In this document: positions 27,870 through 39,000 of the stretch, in pieces
Layout of the letters: every line of letters begins with the position of its first letter
Numbering within the stretch: the stretch's first letter is position 1
Assembly (NCBI GenBank): GCA_022570795.1
Contig: JAKUDP010000001.1
Location: 372,001-436,000, forward strand
Direction of reading: 5' to 3'
Source of the DNA: Sphaerulina vaccinii
Taxonomy: Eukaryota; Ascomycota; Dothideomycetes; Mycosphaerellales; Mycosphaerellaceae
DNA: 64,000 nt
Notes under the pieces: model-generated
The model's input: only the letters and a program-made list of their open reading frames with translations
What the model was told of the DNA's origin: nothing
Database searches by the model: none
Position numbers and translations under genes: made by a program

Positions 27870-29816
27870 CTAGGTGATCCAGTGATCATCGTCTTGCGTC
27901 TCATCGTAGTCCACTCGCTCGTCGACCTCGACAACGCTGCTCGTCACATGTTCACTCTTCATGTGTGTGTCGTGTTGCATATCGTCGTTCACTGGAGGTC
28001 CTGTGTACCAGGACAATTCAACTTTGCCGTGAAGTGGGAAGTCCGTAGTATTTGTATGCGATGTGAAGATCTCGCATTGGTAGCGTTCCTCAAACGTAAT
28101 CAGTGCAGCATCTGGCCTGTCTGGATGTCTGCCAAGTGTCGCGCCCAGTGCAGAGTTGAACATCAACCATGATCGGAGGCTTTCGTGATGATCGTCATAT
28201 GTGCCTTCGGTAAAGGCCACGCACAATGTCTTCGGTCTGTTATCGAGTCGCATGACAGCACCGCCCTTAGCAGCAGCTGCCCAGCCACCACGACCACCGC
28301 CTCGACCTCGCCCACGACCTCTGTAGCCTCCTCTACCACGTGGATAGTACGGCATCGACGACCAGTCTGAGGAATCGATTTGTACCGAATCTGGGTCGAT
28401 TCCCAACGTTTTCGCCTCGTCTTCAAGCTTCGCAAGCTGCTCTCTCAGCTGTCGTGTCTCCTCGGGCTCGACTGGCTTGCCTTGTTTGCGCGCGAGGTCA
28501 TCTGCAAGTTGTCGTCGCTTCCCATCTAGCTCCCTGATCTTGGCACCGATCTCCTGTCTTCTCTGTCGTGCCTCTTCAAGGACCTTTTGTCTCTGCTCAT
28601 GCTTTCGTTGTGCCTCTTCCTGTCTCTTCCTCACCTCTTCAATATCGATCTCGGGCTCTTCGTCCTCCATGTCGACATCATCTTCAGTGTCATTCGTTGG
28701 TGGCTGCGGTAAGCATTCGGGCGAACTGTACCAATACACCTTGACAAACCTATTGTCAAAGACACTCTTGGGGCTGTTGTAAGCTGCGTGAGCGGATTTG
28801 AAACTGTCGTACTTGACGATAGCCAGTCCTTTGTACTCCATCATTGTTAATTCTTCGATAGTGCCGAACTCTCCAAAGAAGTCTCGTACTATCTGTTCGT
28901 CGAATTTGTCCTGAGGGATCTGCTCGACAACGATCGTGGTGATTGACTGATCATGGTTAGGTCCTACTAACGAGAACTCAGAGCGTTTGTTACGACGCCC
29001 CTTGGATTTCTTAGGGCTATTCTGCTTGTTCTGGCCAGACCAGTCAAGTGGCGAGTAAGCCAGCATGCCAGTCTTGGTCGGCATCAGGCCTGTGAGCAAC
29101 TCGTTGTCCATATCATATTCGACTGGCTGATCGTCCTCTGGCACCACGTACGCGTCACTGCCGTGTTCGTATGGACACTGTGCACCTCTCGTGCAGAAGC
29201 CTTTCCGGTCATAGTCCCTACAGCGTGCGCGAGTGTTTGACTGTGTTGGTGGAGGAACAGGCATACCCCCAGGTACCATCGCCGCCGCCACTGCTGAAGC
29301 CATCGCCATGAACGACGCCATCGGGTTCGTAGGATCCCAGGCAGGCATACCAGGTAGAGACGGAGGCGCAATTGGCGGTTGTCCCAAGAAGTTCCCTCGC
29401 CCTCGTCCTCCTCTGGCACCACGCCGCGCCTGCTTCACTGGCCTGTTAGTAGCATTGCTGACTTGCGCTCCCGCGTCTGCATGGTCCTCTGCATACAACC
29501 GGCGCTTCTTGCCTTGGTTGAGCGCTGGTGATTGAAAGGTCGGTTTTGCTGGCTTTGGCTGTGGTTGTGAGGGATCGTAGGACCTGATTGCGATGGCGGT
29601 AAAGAGCTCGCTGACGAAGGCTTCTGCCTTGTCGTTGAGAAAGTCCTTCAGGTTCTCGACGCAGTTGGCGCGCGCGATTGCTTCAGGTTCGTCTGTGGTG
29701 ACCAGAGCCAGCACATAGTCGGCCAAAACATCAGCATCGGCGTCGCTTGACGACTTCTCCAGCTTCTGGACGATCCATGTCTTCAACAGCTCCGAGTCTG
29801 CATCGTCGAACTTCAT
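27870..29816 (-). CDS. rmn1: PWI-CCCH-RRM RNA-binding protein (Rmn1/RBM26-27 type)
   Basis: Single exon, 648 aa, start chosen at ATG 29816 (MKFDDADSELLKTW). The frame is open 77 codons further upstream, but that part is leader-like. Domain order: an N-terminal PWI-like domain (1 to about 85, WIVQKLEKSSSDADADVLADYVLALV); a CCCH finger C199-x8-C208-x5-C214-x3-H218; RRM1 at about 292-363 (TIVVEQIPQDKFDEQIVRDFF, LAIVKYDSF); an acidic then charged coiled coil (391-471); an RGG/Gly-rich block (493-513); and an RRM-like domain (526-605). This is the architecture of human RBM26/RBM27 and fission-yeast Rmn1, which work with the MTREC/PAXT system in nuclear RNA surveillance by the exosome. It is divergent from CSF1 across 283 nt. 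Confidence 0.88.
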   Translation of the reverse strand: MKFDDADSELLKTWIVQKLEKSSSDADADVLADYVLALVTTDEPEAIARANCVENLKDFLNDKAEAFVSELFTAIAIRSYDPSQPQPKPAKPTFQSPALNQGKKRRLYAEDHADAGAQVSNATNRPVKQARRGARGGRGRGNFLGQPPIAPPSLPGMPAWDPTNPMASFMAMASAVAAAMVPGGMPVPPPTQSNTRARCRDYDRKGFCTRGAQCPYEHGSDAYVVPEDDQPVEYDMDNELLTGLMPTKTGMLAYSPLDWSGQNKQNSPKKSKGRRNKRSEFSLVGPNHDQSITTIVVEQIPQDKFDEQIVRDFFGEFGTIEELTMMEYKGLAIVKYDSFKSAHAAYNSPKSVFDNRFVKVYWYSSPECLPQPPTNDTEDDVDMEDEEPEIDIEEVRKRQEEAQRKHEQRQKVLEEARQRRQEIGAKIRELDGKRRQLADDLARKQGKPVEPEETRQLREQLAKLEDEAKTLGIDPDSVQIDSSDWSSMPYYPRGRGGYRGRGRGRGGGRGGWAAAAKGGAVMRLDNRPKTLCVAFTEGTYDDHHESLRSWLMFNSALGATLGRHPDRPDAALITFEERYQCEIFTSHTNTTDFPLHGKVELSWYTGPPVNDDMQHDTHMKSEHVTSSVVEVDERVDYDETQDDDHWIT

Positions 29817-30099
29817 CTTGGCGACTCCTCCATGGGTGTGTGAAATGTGTACAGGTCGAAGACAAGAAAGACGAAATGGTGAAGTTGTTGTTTGTCGAAG
29901 GTTGATGCCGCGTCGAGAGAGCTTCGCACTTTCATGTGACTGGAGCCGGCTGGCTTCACCTTGCATTGCCTGAACCACTGTTTCCAGTCTACACACCAGC
30001 GACGAATTGCTTTCTGGGAAGAACAGCACCGCACACGAACAGAACATGCGACCACGATGAGACGACTACGACGACTACGACGAGCATCTCGCGCGCGCA
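29817..30099. promoter_or_regulatory. Divergent promoter region with stacked upstream ORFs before CSF1
   Basis: 283 nt separate two divergent genes. On the plus strand just before CSF1, ATG 30046 opens a 4-codon ORF (MRPR) whose TGA (30058-30060) overlaps a second ATG (30057) as ATGA. That second frame runs 36 codons, crosses the CSF1 ATG out of phase and stops at 30167. A cgactacga simple repeat lies at 30060-30081. If transcribed, these frames should lower CSF1 initiation. Confidence 0.4.
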
Positions 30100-33000
30100 A
30101 TGGCCAACACCCTCCAGGCCCAGCCGCTGTCTGCTGCCGGCGCCTTCAACTGGGTCTTCCTCATTGAGATTCTGGTGACGGGCATTCTGGGCCTGTTCTT
30201 CCTGTTCTACTTCAACCGCCTGTTCGCGACGGTTGTCTCGTACATTATTCGAGCCTACACATGGCGCTACTACAAGGCCTACATCGACATCTCCTCGCTG
30301 CAGATCAGTCTGCTGGGTGGCCGCCTCTTCTTCAAGAACATACGATACCACGCTCACAACATCACTCTCTACGTGTATGAAGGTCACATCACGTGGAGAT
30401 ACTGGTTGCGCGTGGTGCAGGATGCTGAAGTGTTCCGAGATGAAGATCTCATCGTTCAGGACGAGGAGAAGGACAAGCAGACCGGTAGCTCTTCCTCAGA
30501 TGGTATAGCTGGCAGCGAGGATGAGAAAGGGCGCAAAAGAAGCAGAAGTATTGGCAAAGAGGAGCAAGCTGGAGTCAAGCCCAAGAAGGATCTGCCATGT
30601 CGAATCTCTGTGAAGGTGGCAGGCGTGGAAGCGTTCATCTACAATCGCAGTCCGTTCTACGACTCAATCGTCGAGGCCACTGTCGGCAAGGCACAGGACG
30701 CTGCCGACAAGGAGAATCTCGGCAAGTCAGCAACTTCGTCGTCAGAAGGTAGTGGTGGGAAGACAGGAGCGGAAGTGCCAAAGAGAACGACCACACACAC
30801 CACGAATGCTAGCGCCAGGCCTGCTGAGAAGCCCGAGATACCTTTCTTCTTACGCATATTTCCCATAAAAGTCGAGTGCAGGCGTGCCGCTGCTGCGATC
30901 GGCAACCAGAACACCACCCACGTCGTGGTAGCCAAGGCAGAAAAGGCCGGTGGCGTTGTAGATGCTGGCCATGCAGGACCTCTCGACTTGTGGAAGCTAC
31001 TCTTCAAGTTCAATGGCGAGAAGGTTAATGTTGCCATGAAGCCGAACCGCGACTTCAAAGAGTACCAGCTCGATGCGGCTCGGCGACTTCTGCGTGAGAA
31101 ACAGCTTGGCGGGCCACCACCGCCAGAGCCTGTCATCAAGAAAGGTGCGCACAAAGCGCAAAGCATCTGGTCGAAGATCTGCCGCTTCTTCAGGCGCAAA
31201 GATAGTCCTGCTGATTCAATCCGCACTTCGTCAATCAAGGAAGGCTCCGTGCTTGGTCAGCCAGGACCAGCTCCCCTTGATCAGTTGCCTGGCAAAGGAC
31301 AGTGGCACGGACTGCGGAGATATCTTGATGATCACGAAGTCAATGAACACGAAGAGTGGCAGAAAGTCGAGTATGCTAAGGCAACTCAGTTGGTAGACAT
31401 CGACAAGGTCACGATGCGCTTCTACTGGGACATGCCAGGACCTGTACCCGGTGGCACAATGGACAGCGACACGCTTCTCGGCTCAATTTACGAGGACGAT
31501 ATCAATGGTGGCATACCACCGGAGTATGGTATGGACATTGGCGTTCATGGCGGTGTTGTAGTCTATGGCCCTTGGGCAGACAGACAGCGGATCAACATCC
31601 AGCAGTCCTTCTTTCCGGCAGCTTTCGTTGATGGCACGCCTGCCAAAGCGCTAAAGCCTGGCGAGCTGCGTGTTTCCACAATCATGAAGATCAAGATCAT
31701 CATCGAGGAAGATGTTGTCTTGCGCATCCCAACTCGCGAAGAGTCCAAAGACGACAAGTGGAAAGGCCGCGCGGATAAAGGCAAGTCGGCAGACGCTGCG
31801 CCTGGTGCAGAGAAAGCTGGCCACAAGCACTGGAAGCGACATGGCAGGCGGCGCAAGGGAAAGCAAGGACCCGCAGCTGCTGATGCTCGACCATATGCTT
31901 GGCTAGACATTGTCATCAAGAAAGACAGCGTGGTCAACTACACGATGGACATGTATCCACGCTCAACTGGCTACCGCAACAGTGTCGATGTAGACGTGAA
32001 GAGCCTTGAGATGAACAGTAGTGTCAATCACGGGCTGCTCTGGCGCTCTGGCCCAGTCAGCGTCGAGGCCGATATCTCGCAGGCACTGACCTGGAACACT
32101 TTGCGCGACTGGCCTTTCAAGATCGTCATCAACGACATGGAGCTATTCATCCTCCGTGACCACTTATTTTTGATTATCGATCTTGTGAACGACTGGGGAT
32201 CTGGAGCAGTCTCCGAGTTCTACACCTTCGTGCCATACAACTATCAGCTGGACCTGAACTTCAACAACTTTATAATGTATCTTAATGTTAATGACGCTAA
32301 TATCATCAACGACCCCGCGGACTTCGATAGGAACGATTTCTTGACACTGGAGGGTCAGATGCATGCAGTGCTTGGGATACCAATGAAGCACTATCGACCA
32401 AAGACCAACCGTATCACATTCGACGTGCTGGCCACTGAGATGAGTATGCGCATGCTCAGTCCTCCGAAAAGCACTTTCAGTGTGTTTGTGGAAGACAAGA
32501 CAATGGTCACACTACCCAAGCTGACCCTCAATGGCTCGTACACTGCCAATCAAGAAGCCCGCGTGGGCAATGTCGACGCCCTCCGTATGGATCTCGTTGG
32601 CACCGGGCTGACTCTCAAGGCGTTCGGCTTCTTTGTGCGCCAGCTTGTCAGTGTCAAGGAGAACTACTTTGGCGATTACATGCACTTCAAAACGCTCGAA
32701 GAATTCCAAGGCGCCAGCGATGACTTTCAAGAGGCGAACGCGAAAACGGCTAGTTTCCCGAAGCCGACGTCAATCAACGAGCTCGACGTCATCCTTTGCA
32801 TTGTCGCAGAGCAGGCCACTGTGTTGCTACCTACCAATTTGTACTCCTGCAAAGAATTTGTTCGCATCGACTTACCGCGGGCTGACCTGGACTTACGTAT
32901 TGTGAGCTACTACCTTGACATGGGCTTGCAGCTGTCTCCGATCAGCTTCGTGACTGGCGTTCCTACATCTAGCGAAGATGAAGACTCGCCAGTCGATACA

Positions 33001-36000
33001 GAGTCTAGTACCCAGTTCTGGTGCTCACACGTTGATCTCAGTGGTCATCGTGCCTTTGGCCTGCCTCCGAATGAAGATGCCTATGTCAGCCAGTGGGATA
33101 TTGACATTGGTAAGATCACAGGGGAGCTCTCTGGTCGTTTTGTGCGAGACCTTGCACTCGCGGGTCAAGCGATAGTTTTCGCCATGGATGATGCAGAGAA
33201 TGCACTTCCGGTCGTCTCGCCTGCTGTCGCACTGGATGCTAGCTTTGTCCAAGTGCGCACCGACACTGTCCGTATATGGATGCACATGGGCAAAGATGCC
33301 TTGCTACTCGACCTTGAGCCAGTCAAAGTCGACGTCGCCGGCTGGGCAAGCAAGACCTTCTCGCAACGCGTTAACGTGCTTGCACCTCTGATCACTTTCG
33401 CGTGTGTCGATGGACGTAGCGCTTCACGGCATCGTTCTAGGTCAAAGCGCAAGGATCCTGTGCGGACCTATGCTTTCCTACAGACGGGTGTCTCTCTGGA
33501 TGTGGTGGGCAGGAAGATGCACTTCGAACTGGAAACCAAGAAACAGCAAGCCCATTTTAAGCTGCACGATCAGCGTACCGGCAGGTTTCCTTTCCTGATA
33601 CGACCAGAGATCGATTCATTTGTGAGACCCGAGGACGAGCTGACATTCGAGCCTGCGGCTTCGCCTTTCCCACCCATGCCAGCACCAATCACTGCGAATG
33701 GCGTCAATTCGCGGCCTCAGTCTATCAAGTCTACTGACGGTATCGTGAAGAGACCACCCCTGCTTTCGCGGTCATCTAAGTCTTCGCTATCTGGTTCTGT
33801 GCGACATGGACGATCAGTGGGTGCGGAGAGGCGACCTGGGCATTTGAGCAGAGCACTAGAGGGATCGGGCAGTCGCGATCCAAGCTCATTTCATTCATTA
33901 CGCGCGAGCAGTCGTTCTTCATCGTCAAATCGAACGGCCTCGAGAAGACATAGTGCCTTGCCAGATGATGCAGAACGCGCCAAGTTCGGGCTACCATCGT
34001 CGACCATGGCCTTCTCAAGTGCATATTCCGAACCATACTTTCCACTAGAGACAATTGAACCGGACGAGACTAACGTGCCGCCTTTCGCGGTGCCAGCCTC
34101 AGATGGCATAGGGTCAAGTGCCTCCACTATATCGACAGCTATCGATAGTCCAGACGTTGCTTCCGACATTGAACATACTTGCGTGCTGATAAAGATCGTG
34201 CCCGGCATCCGCGCTTATGTTGAGCCTCGCGTGGCCATCACAATCTCAAAACTGGTGGAAAAGGTCTCACCAAAGAACCCAGAAGAGGTTATGGACTCTT
34301 TCCAAATGAGTGTCATGGGAGCTATACAACGTCATAATGCTGCGCGTGTTGGAAGCAAGTCTATACTCGAGATCCAAGTCACCTTAGCCGCTGCACAGCT
34401 TCGTGTCGGTCTCATGCATGAGAAGCACGATACACTCGCAGATCAAGTTGACATCAACCTGAGATCGCTCGAAACGTCTGTCAGGATCAAGGATTTGCCT
34501 TCAGAACAAGATCCTACGCAAGACGTGTCTTTACACACTCTCCTCGGCGATCTAGATTTGACACTCTGTCAAGTACAGGATGGCGTTCTTGCGAAGCCTG
34601 CAGTATCGGTCGCGGTAGACGATATCCTCATCTGGCTCGCGCTATCTGGCACGCATGCCTTTCATATCGCCGTTCGCGACACCACTGCCTCTGTTGCTGG
34701 AAACCAAGCACAGTACCTGACACTGCTTGCCCTCAAGCTGATACCAGTTGTCAAGGACATCGAAACTCGATTCACAAGCATCTCAGACACGAACATGAAG
34801 CGTTTGCTGTATCTGACTTATGTGTTGACCCAAAACAGCGACGACCTCGGCGACCCGCCCTTCATGGCACGTATGCTCTTCATTCTTCGCGCGTTCCCTG
34901 GTCACTTCCGAAACACGGACAGCTGGAAAATCCTTACCAGATTCCGCTACATCATGCTTAAACTACCGGAAGGAGAGATGCGGAAACTCAATGGCCACTT
35001 CAAATCAGCCAGACTAGAGTGCCCAGAAGACGCGCCTATGAAAGTGCTGCATAGCTGGACGCAGTGGCGCAATTGGGACGTACCGTACGTGAATCAGACA
35101 ATGGCATTCCAGCATCTCTTTGGTGCCGAGGAGAAGAAGAAGCTCGAACCTTTCGAGCGTAAACCACTCACTGTGACCTTCAGGTCAGAAATGCTGAGAA
35201 TCGCTATTGAGAACGAAGGTGGCACCAGTGATATCGTTCTCGAAGATACTTCGCTGGGAGTGGAAAATACGCCTCCCACAAAACCTGAGGGTCTGATGCT
35301 TGTCGAGGAGAACAAGCGTATGCAGACTGTGCTACAAGCAAACACCCAGACCATCGCCATCAGTCTCGACTGGGCACTATTTAGCATTGCAGAAGATGTG
35401 CTCAAGTTGAAGGACCAAATCGAAGAAGCTGAGATCAAGCTGAAGGGTCACGGCAAGAGAAGTGCGCAGCAAGCACTCGAGGATGGACTAGCCCGACACG
35501 ATGTACATGTTGTCGTCTCTACGGATACTGGCACACTATCCCTGCAGACTGTCAACGTGCGACACCTGTCGCGCATAGATGGCATGAAACTTTCGGTTAT
35601 CGGCACCACACAGGCGAGTGAGCAGCTCGGTCAATGCGCAAGTGTGATCCTCAATGTCGACACGGCTATCACAGAGTGCCATGGACCAACCTCTCGCATA
35701 TGGCAAACTCTCTTGACGTCGCCTAGTCTATATATCGACCACCTACAAGCGGCGACTGGATTCGACATACCGCCGACGATCACTCTGGCCATCGCTTACG
35801 AAGATCTACGTGTCTCAATCGATGAGCAGGTTCCTGGAATCCTGCATGTAGTCGATGCCATCATATCCCATGAAGTAGCGCAAGTGAAAGTGCTGGTGGA
35901 CAAGGGACAGAGTACTTTGGCGCAACCAGCATTCTCGCCTCCTGACAGTCCGGACATGCAGATCACAGCTACAAAGACAACAACGACAAGCGCATCTCGC

Positions 36001-39000
36001 ACGACTACGTCAAGCCTCGCGCCCAAGCTGCACGTAGCAGTGTTGGCTGGTAACATACATCTCGAGGTGTCTCTTCTACAGACGCTGGGCTACCAGCTCG
36101 ACGGCGTTGCCGCCAGCATCAAAGTCGCACCAAGTCTCATGAAGGAGAGAATCTTCAGCATAGATTTCGACGTAGGACGAATGAATCATGCTTTCGTGAA
36201 CACTTCGAAGGGCGATCGGCATGTGCAAGGTCTACTCGAGGTTCCACCAATCAATGGCCACGTTGGTCTTGAGCTCGGCAAAGATGAGACATCGGTCTCT
36301 GTTGCGACCACGATTGAGCGAGTCGAAGTCGACGCTGGAGCTGTGCAAGGTGTCATCGGCGTGATCAATCAGAAGCAAGTCCAGGACGTTATATCAGCTA
36401 TCAAGTCTGGAATCGAAGATATCAAGAGCCGTGTGGTTGAGGTATTTCCCGAGGATCGTGAGGTCATTCCTAAGGCAACCAAACAGCAGCGTGTCAGCTT
36501 CGATGCCCGATTTGCCCTGCTCGGTGTCAGAGTCTCTGCCACCACGCCTACTGCGAAAGGACATGGTCGCGCAACTGCGGAAGTCGAATTTGGCATCGGA
36601 CCTTTGCATGCCACGGCATCCAACAGGGCTGCATTAAAAGATGCCAACCTGTTCATACCAGAAGTTCGAGCGCACATTCAAGATATCGGTGCAAGCCTGC
36701 GCATCAACGCCCGAGGGAGAGTACGACCTTGCGGCCATGCTACTCTTGGTATTCGTTTGCACTTCAACACTACTGTGAACGGTGATGGAACTTTGCATCG
36801 AGAGTTGAAAGTACGCAGTGATAGCATTTCAGTCCATGCGTATCCAGACACTGCAGCTACCATTGTTGATGTCATCAACCATTTGCAGGATCGGATCAAG
36901 CACTTGGACCTATCAAAGGAAGTTGAGTACCTACGTAAACTGAGGAACGAGCGCCGACAGACTGTTATACAGCGTGTCAGTGGCAAGCAAGACTGGACAG
37001 AAGACGAAGAGATGCCATTCTCACCCGAAGATCTGCTATCAATCACGACTACGATCGAGCTTACCGATATTCAAGCTGCCTGGCTGGTGGACACCTCATT
37101 CGCACCTCAGCGAGGATCGCCAGTTGATGATCTGGTCTTCTCAATCGCGAGTATCGAGTTTACTACGCGTGGGGGCCACGAAGCACGTCTCACTATTCAA
37201 GATATGCAGCTACAGCTTGCCAAGGTAGCAGAAAGCAAGCAGCGTCGCTCTCTCAATTCTGCTCTGCTACCAGAAATTGGCTTTAGTGTGGCTTACTGGA
37301 AGCAAGATAAGATGTGGAGTCTGGCATTCAAGGCCACTGGCAAACCGCTCGACCTCAGGCTCGAGTCAAAGTTCATGCTACCTGTTGCTGCTGCACAGCG
37401 ATCGATCGAGGTCGCCATCCAAAGGTTCAAAGCGGGCACGGCCACATGGCAAAGTACTCCTACCACCTCGGGCGCACAGAGAAAGATGCCTCTCGATACG
37501 AAGCGTGTGAGATCTGTGCTCGTTGAGGCCGACTTCGCCGGAGCACAGGTATATCTGCAGGGCTCTGGTCCTAAAAGCAATACTCTATCTTCGATCGCAG
37601 CCGCTTCACAGCAGCAAGGTGCCAAGCATGGCAGGTATGGCCAATTCGCTGCTGAAGGTGCACTCATGCACATGACCTTGACTGCGCCTGGCATTGCATT
37701 CAAGATGGAGTACAACTCTCACCATGAACACCCGACTGTCAACGCGGAACTTATGATTGATGCATCCAGCAACGTACTGGCTCCTAATGTGGTACCGCTC
37801 ATACTGGAAGTGTCCAACAGCATCAAGGACGTTATGCAAAGGGACGAACGAGCGAAGACACCTCCAGCTCCAGTGGAAGCACCAGCAGCAAGTGACAACA
37901 AAGTACCGCATGGTCAGGACTATGGCGAGATTGTCACGACGACGCCAGCCAAGATCTTTGGTAAGACGAAGGTCGATCTTGGTTTCCGCATTGCCAAGCA
38001 AGAGTTCGGTTTGAGCTGTCAGCCTATCGCCAGAGTCGATGCGAAGGCTTCTCTAGACGACTTCTACATCACGATGAACACGATCGACTCCGACGAGCAT
38101 GGCCACTTCTTTGCCATGTCGGCTGTTCTGAGTGGACTCAAGGCTCAAGTCAAGCACATGTATTCTCGAGAGCCGACCTTCAGCTACGACATGGACTCTA
38201 TTGTCATGTCGATCATGAACAATAAGCACTTGAGCGGCACAGCTGGTATTTCGGCTATCCTGAATCTGAATCCGACCAAGATTGTCATTAATGGCAAGCA
38301 GTTTCAGGATCTGCTATTGTTCAGGGAGATCTGGCTGCCACCTGAGATCCGTCATGCGGGAGACGTCGGTGACCCTCAGACTGCCGCCTCAGCGCAAAGT
38401 GCAGATACCTTTGTTGTGCAGAAGTACCAGAATATAGCTGCAGCTGCTGCTTTCCCATGGAACGCGACTGTCAACATCACCAAACTTGCTGTCGACCTGG
38501 ATCTGGGGCAGAGCATCGGCAAAACGTCCTTCTCGATCACGAACTTGTGGGCTAGTCAGCAGAAATCTTCCAATTGGGAGCAGAACTTGTGTATCGGCCT
38601 GGACGAGATGGCTACGACAAGTACTGGCCGCATGAGTGGTTTCATTCAACTTGAGAAGTTGGGTGTGAGAACGTCTATCAAGTGGCCTGAGCAAACGGCA
38701 GATCGAGCTCTGAGGAAGACGCCATTAATTCAAGCATCTATTGGCTTCGACAAGCTGAGAGCAAAGGCAGCCTTCGACTATCAGGCCTTTGCATTCGGAG
38801 ATATTGAGAACTTCGATTTCTTGATGTACAACGTTCGAGACTCTGGGGGCAAGGCCGACCGACTCGTGGCTGTGCTGGATTGTGGCAGAGCCTATGTCTT
38901 CTGCACATCTACAAGTCCTGCTCAGGCTGTCGGCCTCTACCAAGCATTCGATCGTCTGATTCAAGAGAAACAAGCTGCGTATAGTCAAAGCCTAAAGGAC

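Noticed and set aside
29817..30047. 77-codon N-terminal extension of the Rmn1-like protein
   Set aside because: The sequence before MKFDDADSELL lacks PWI character and lies in the short divergent promoter region.
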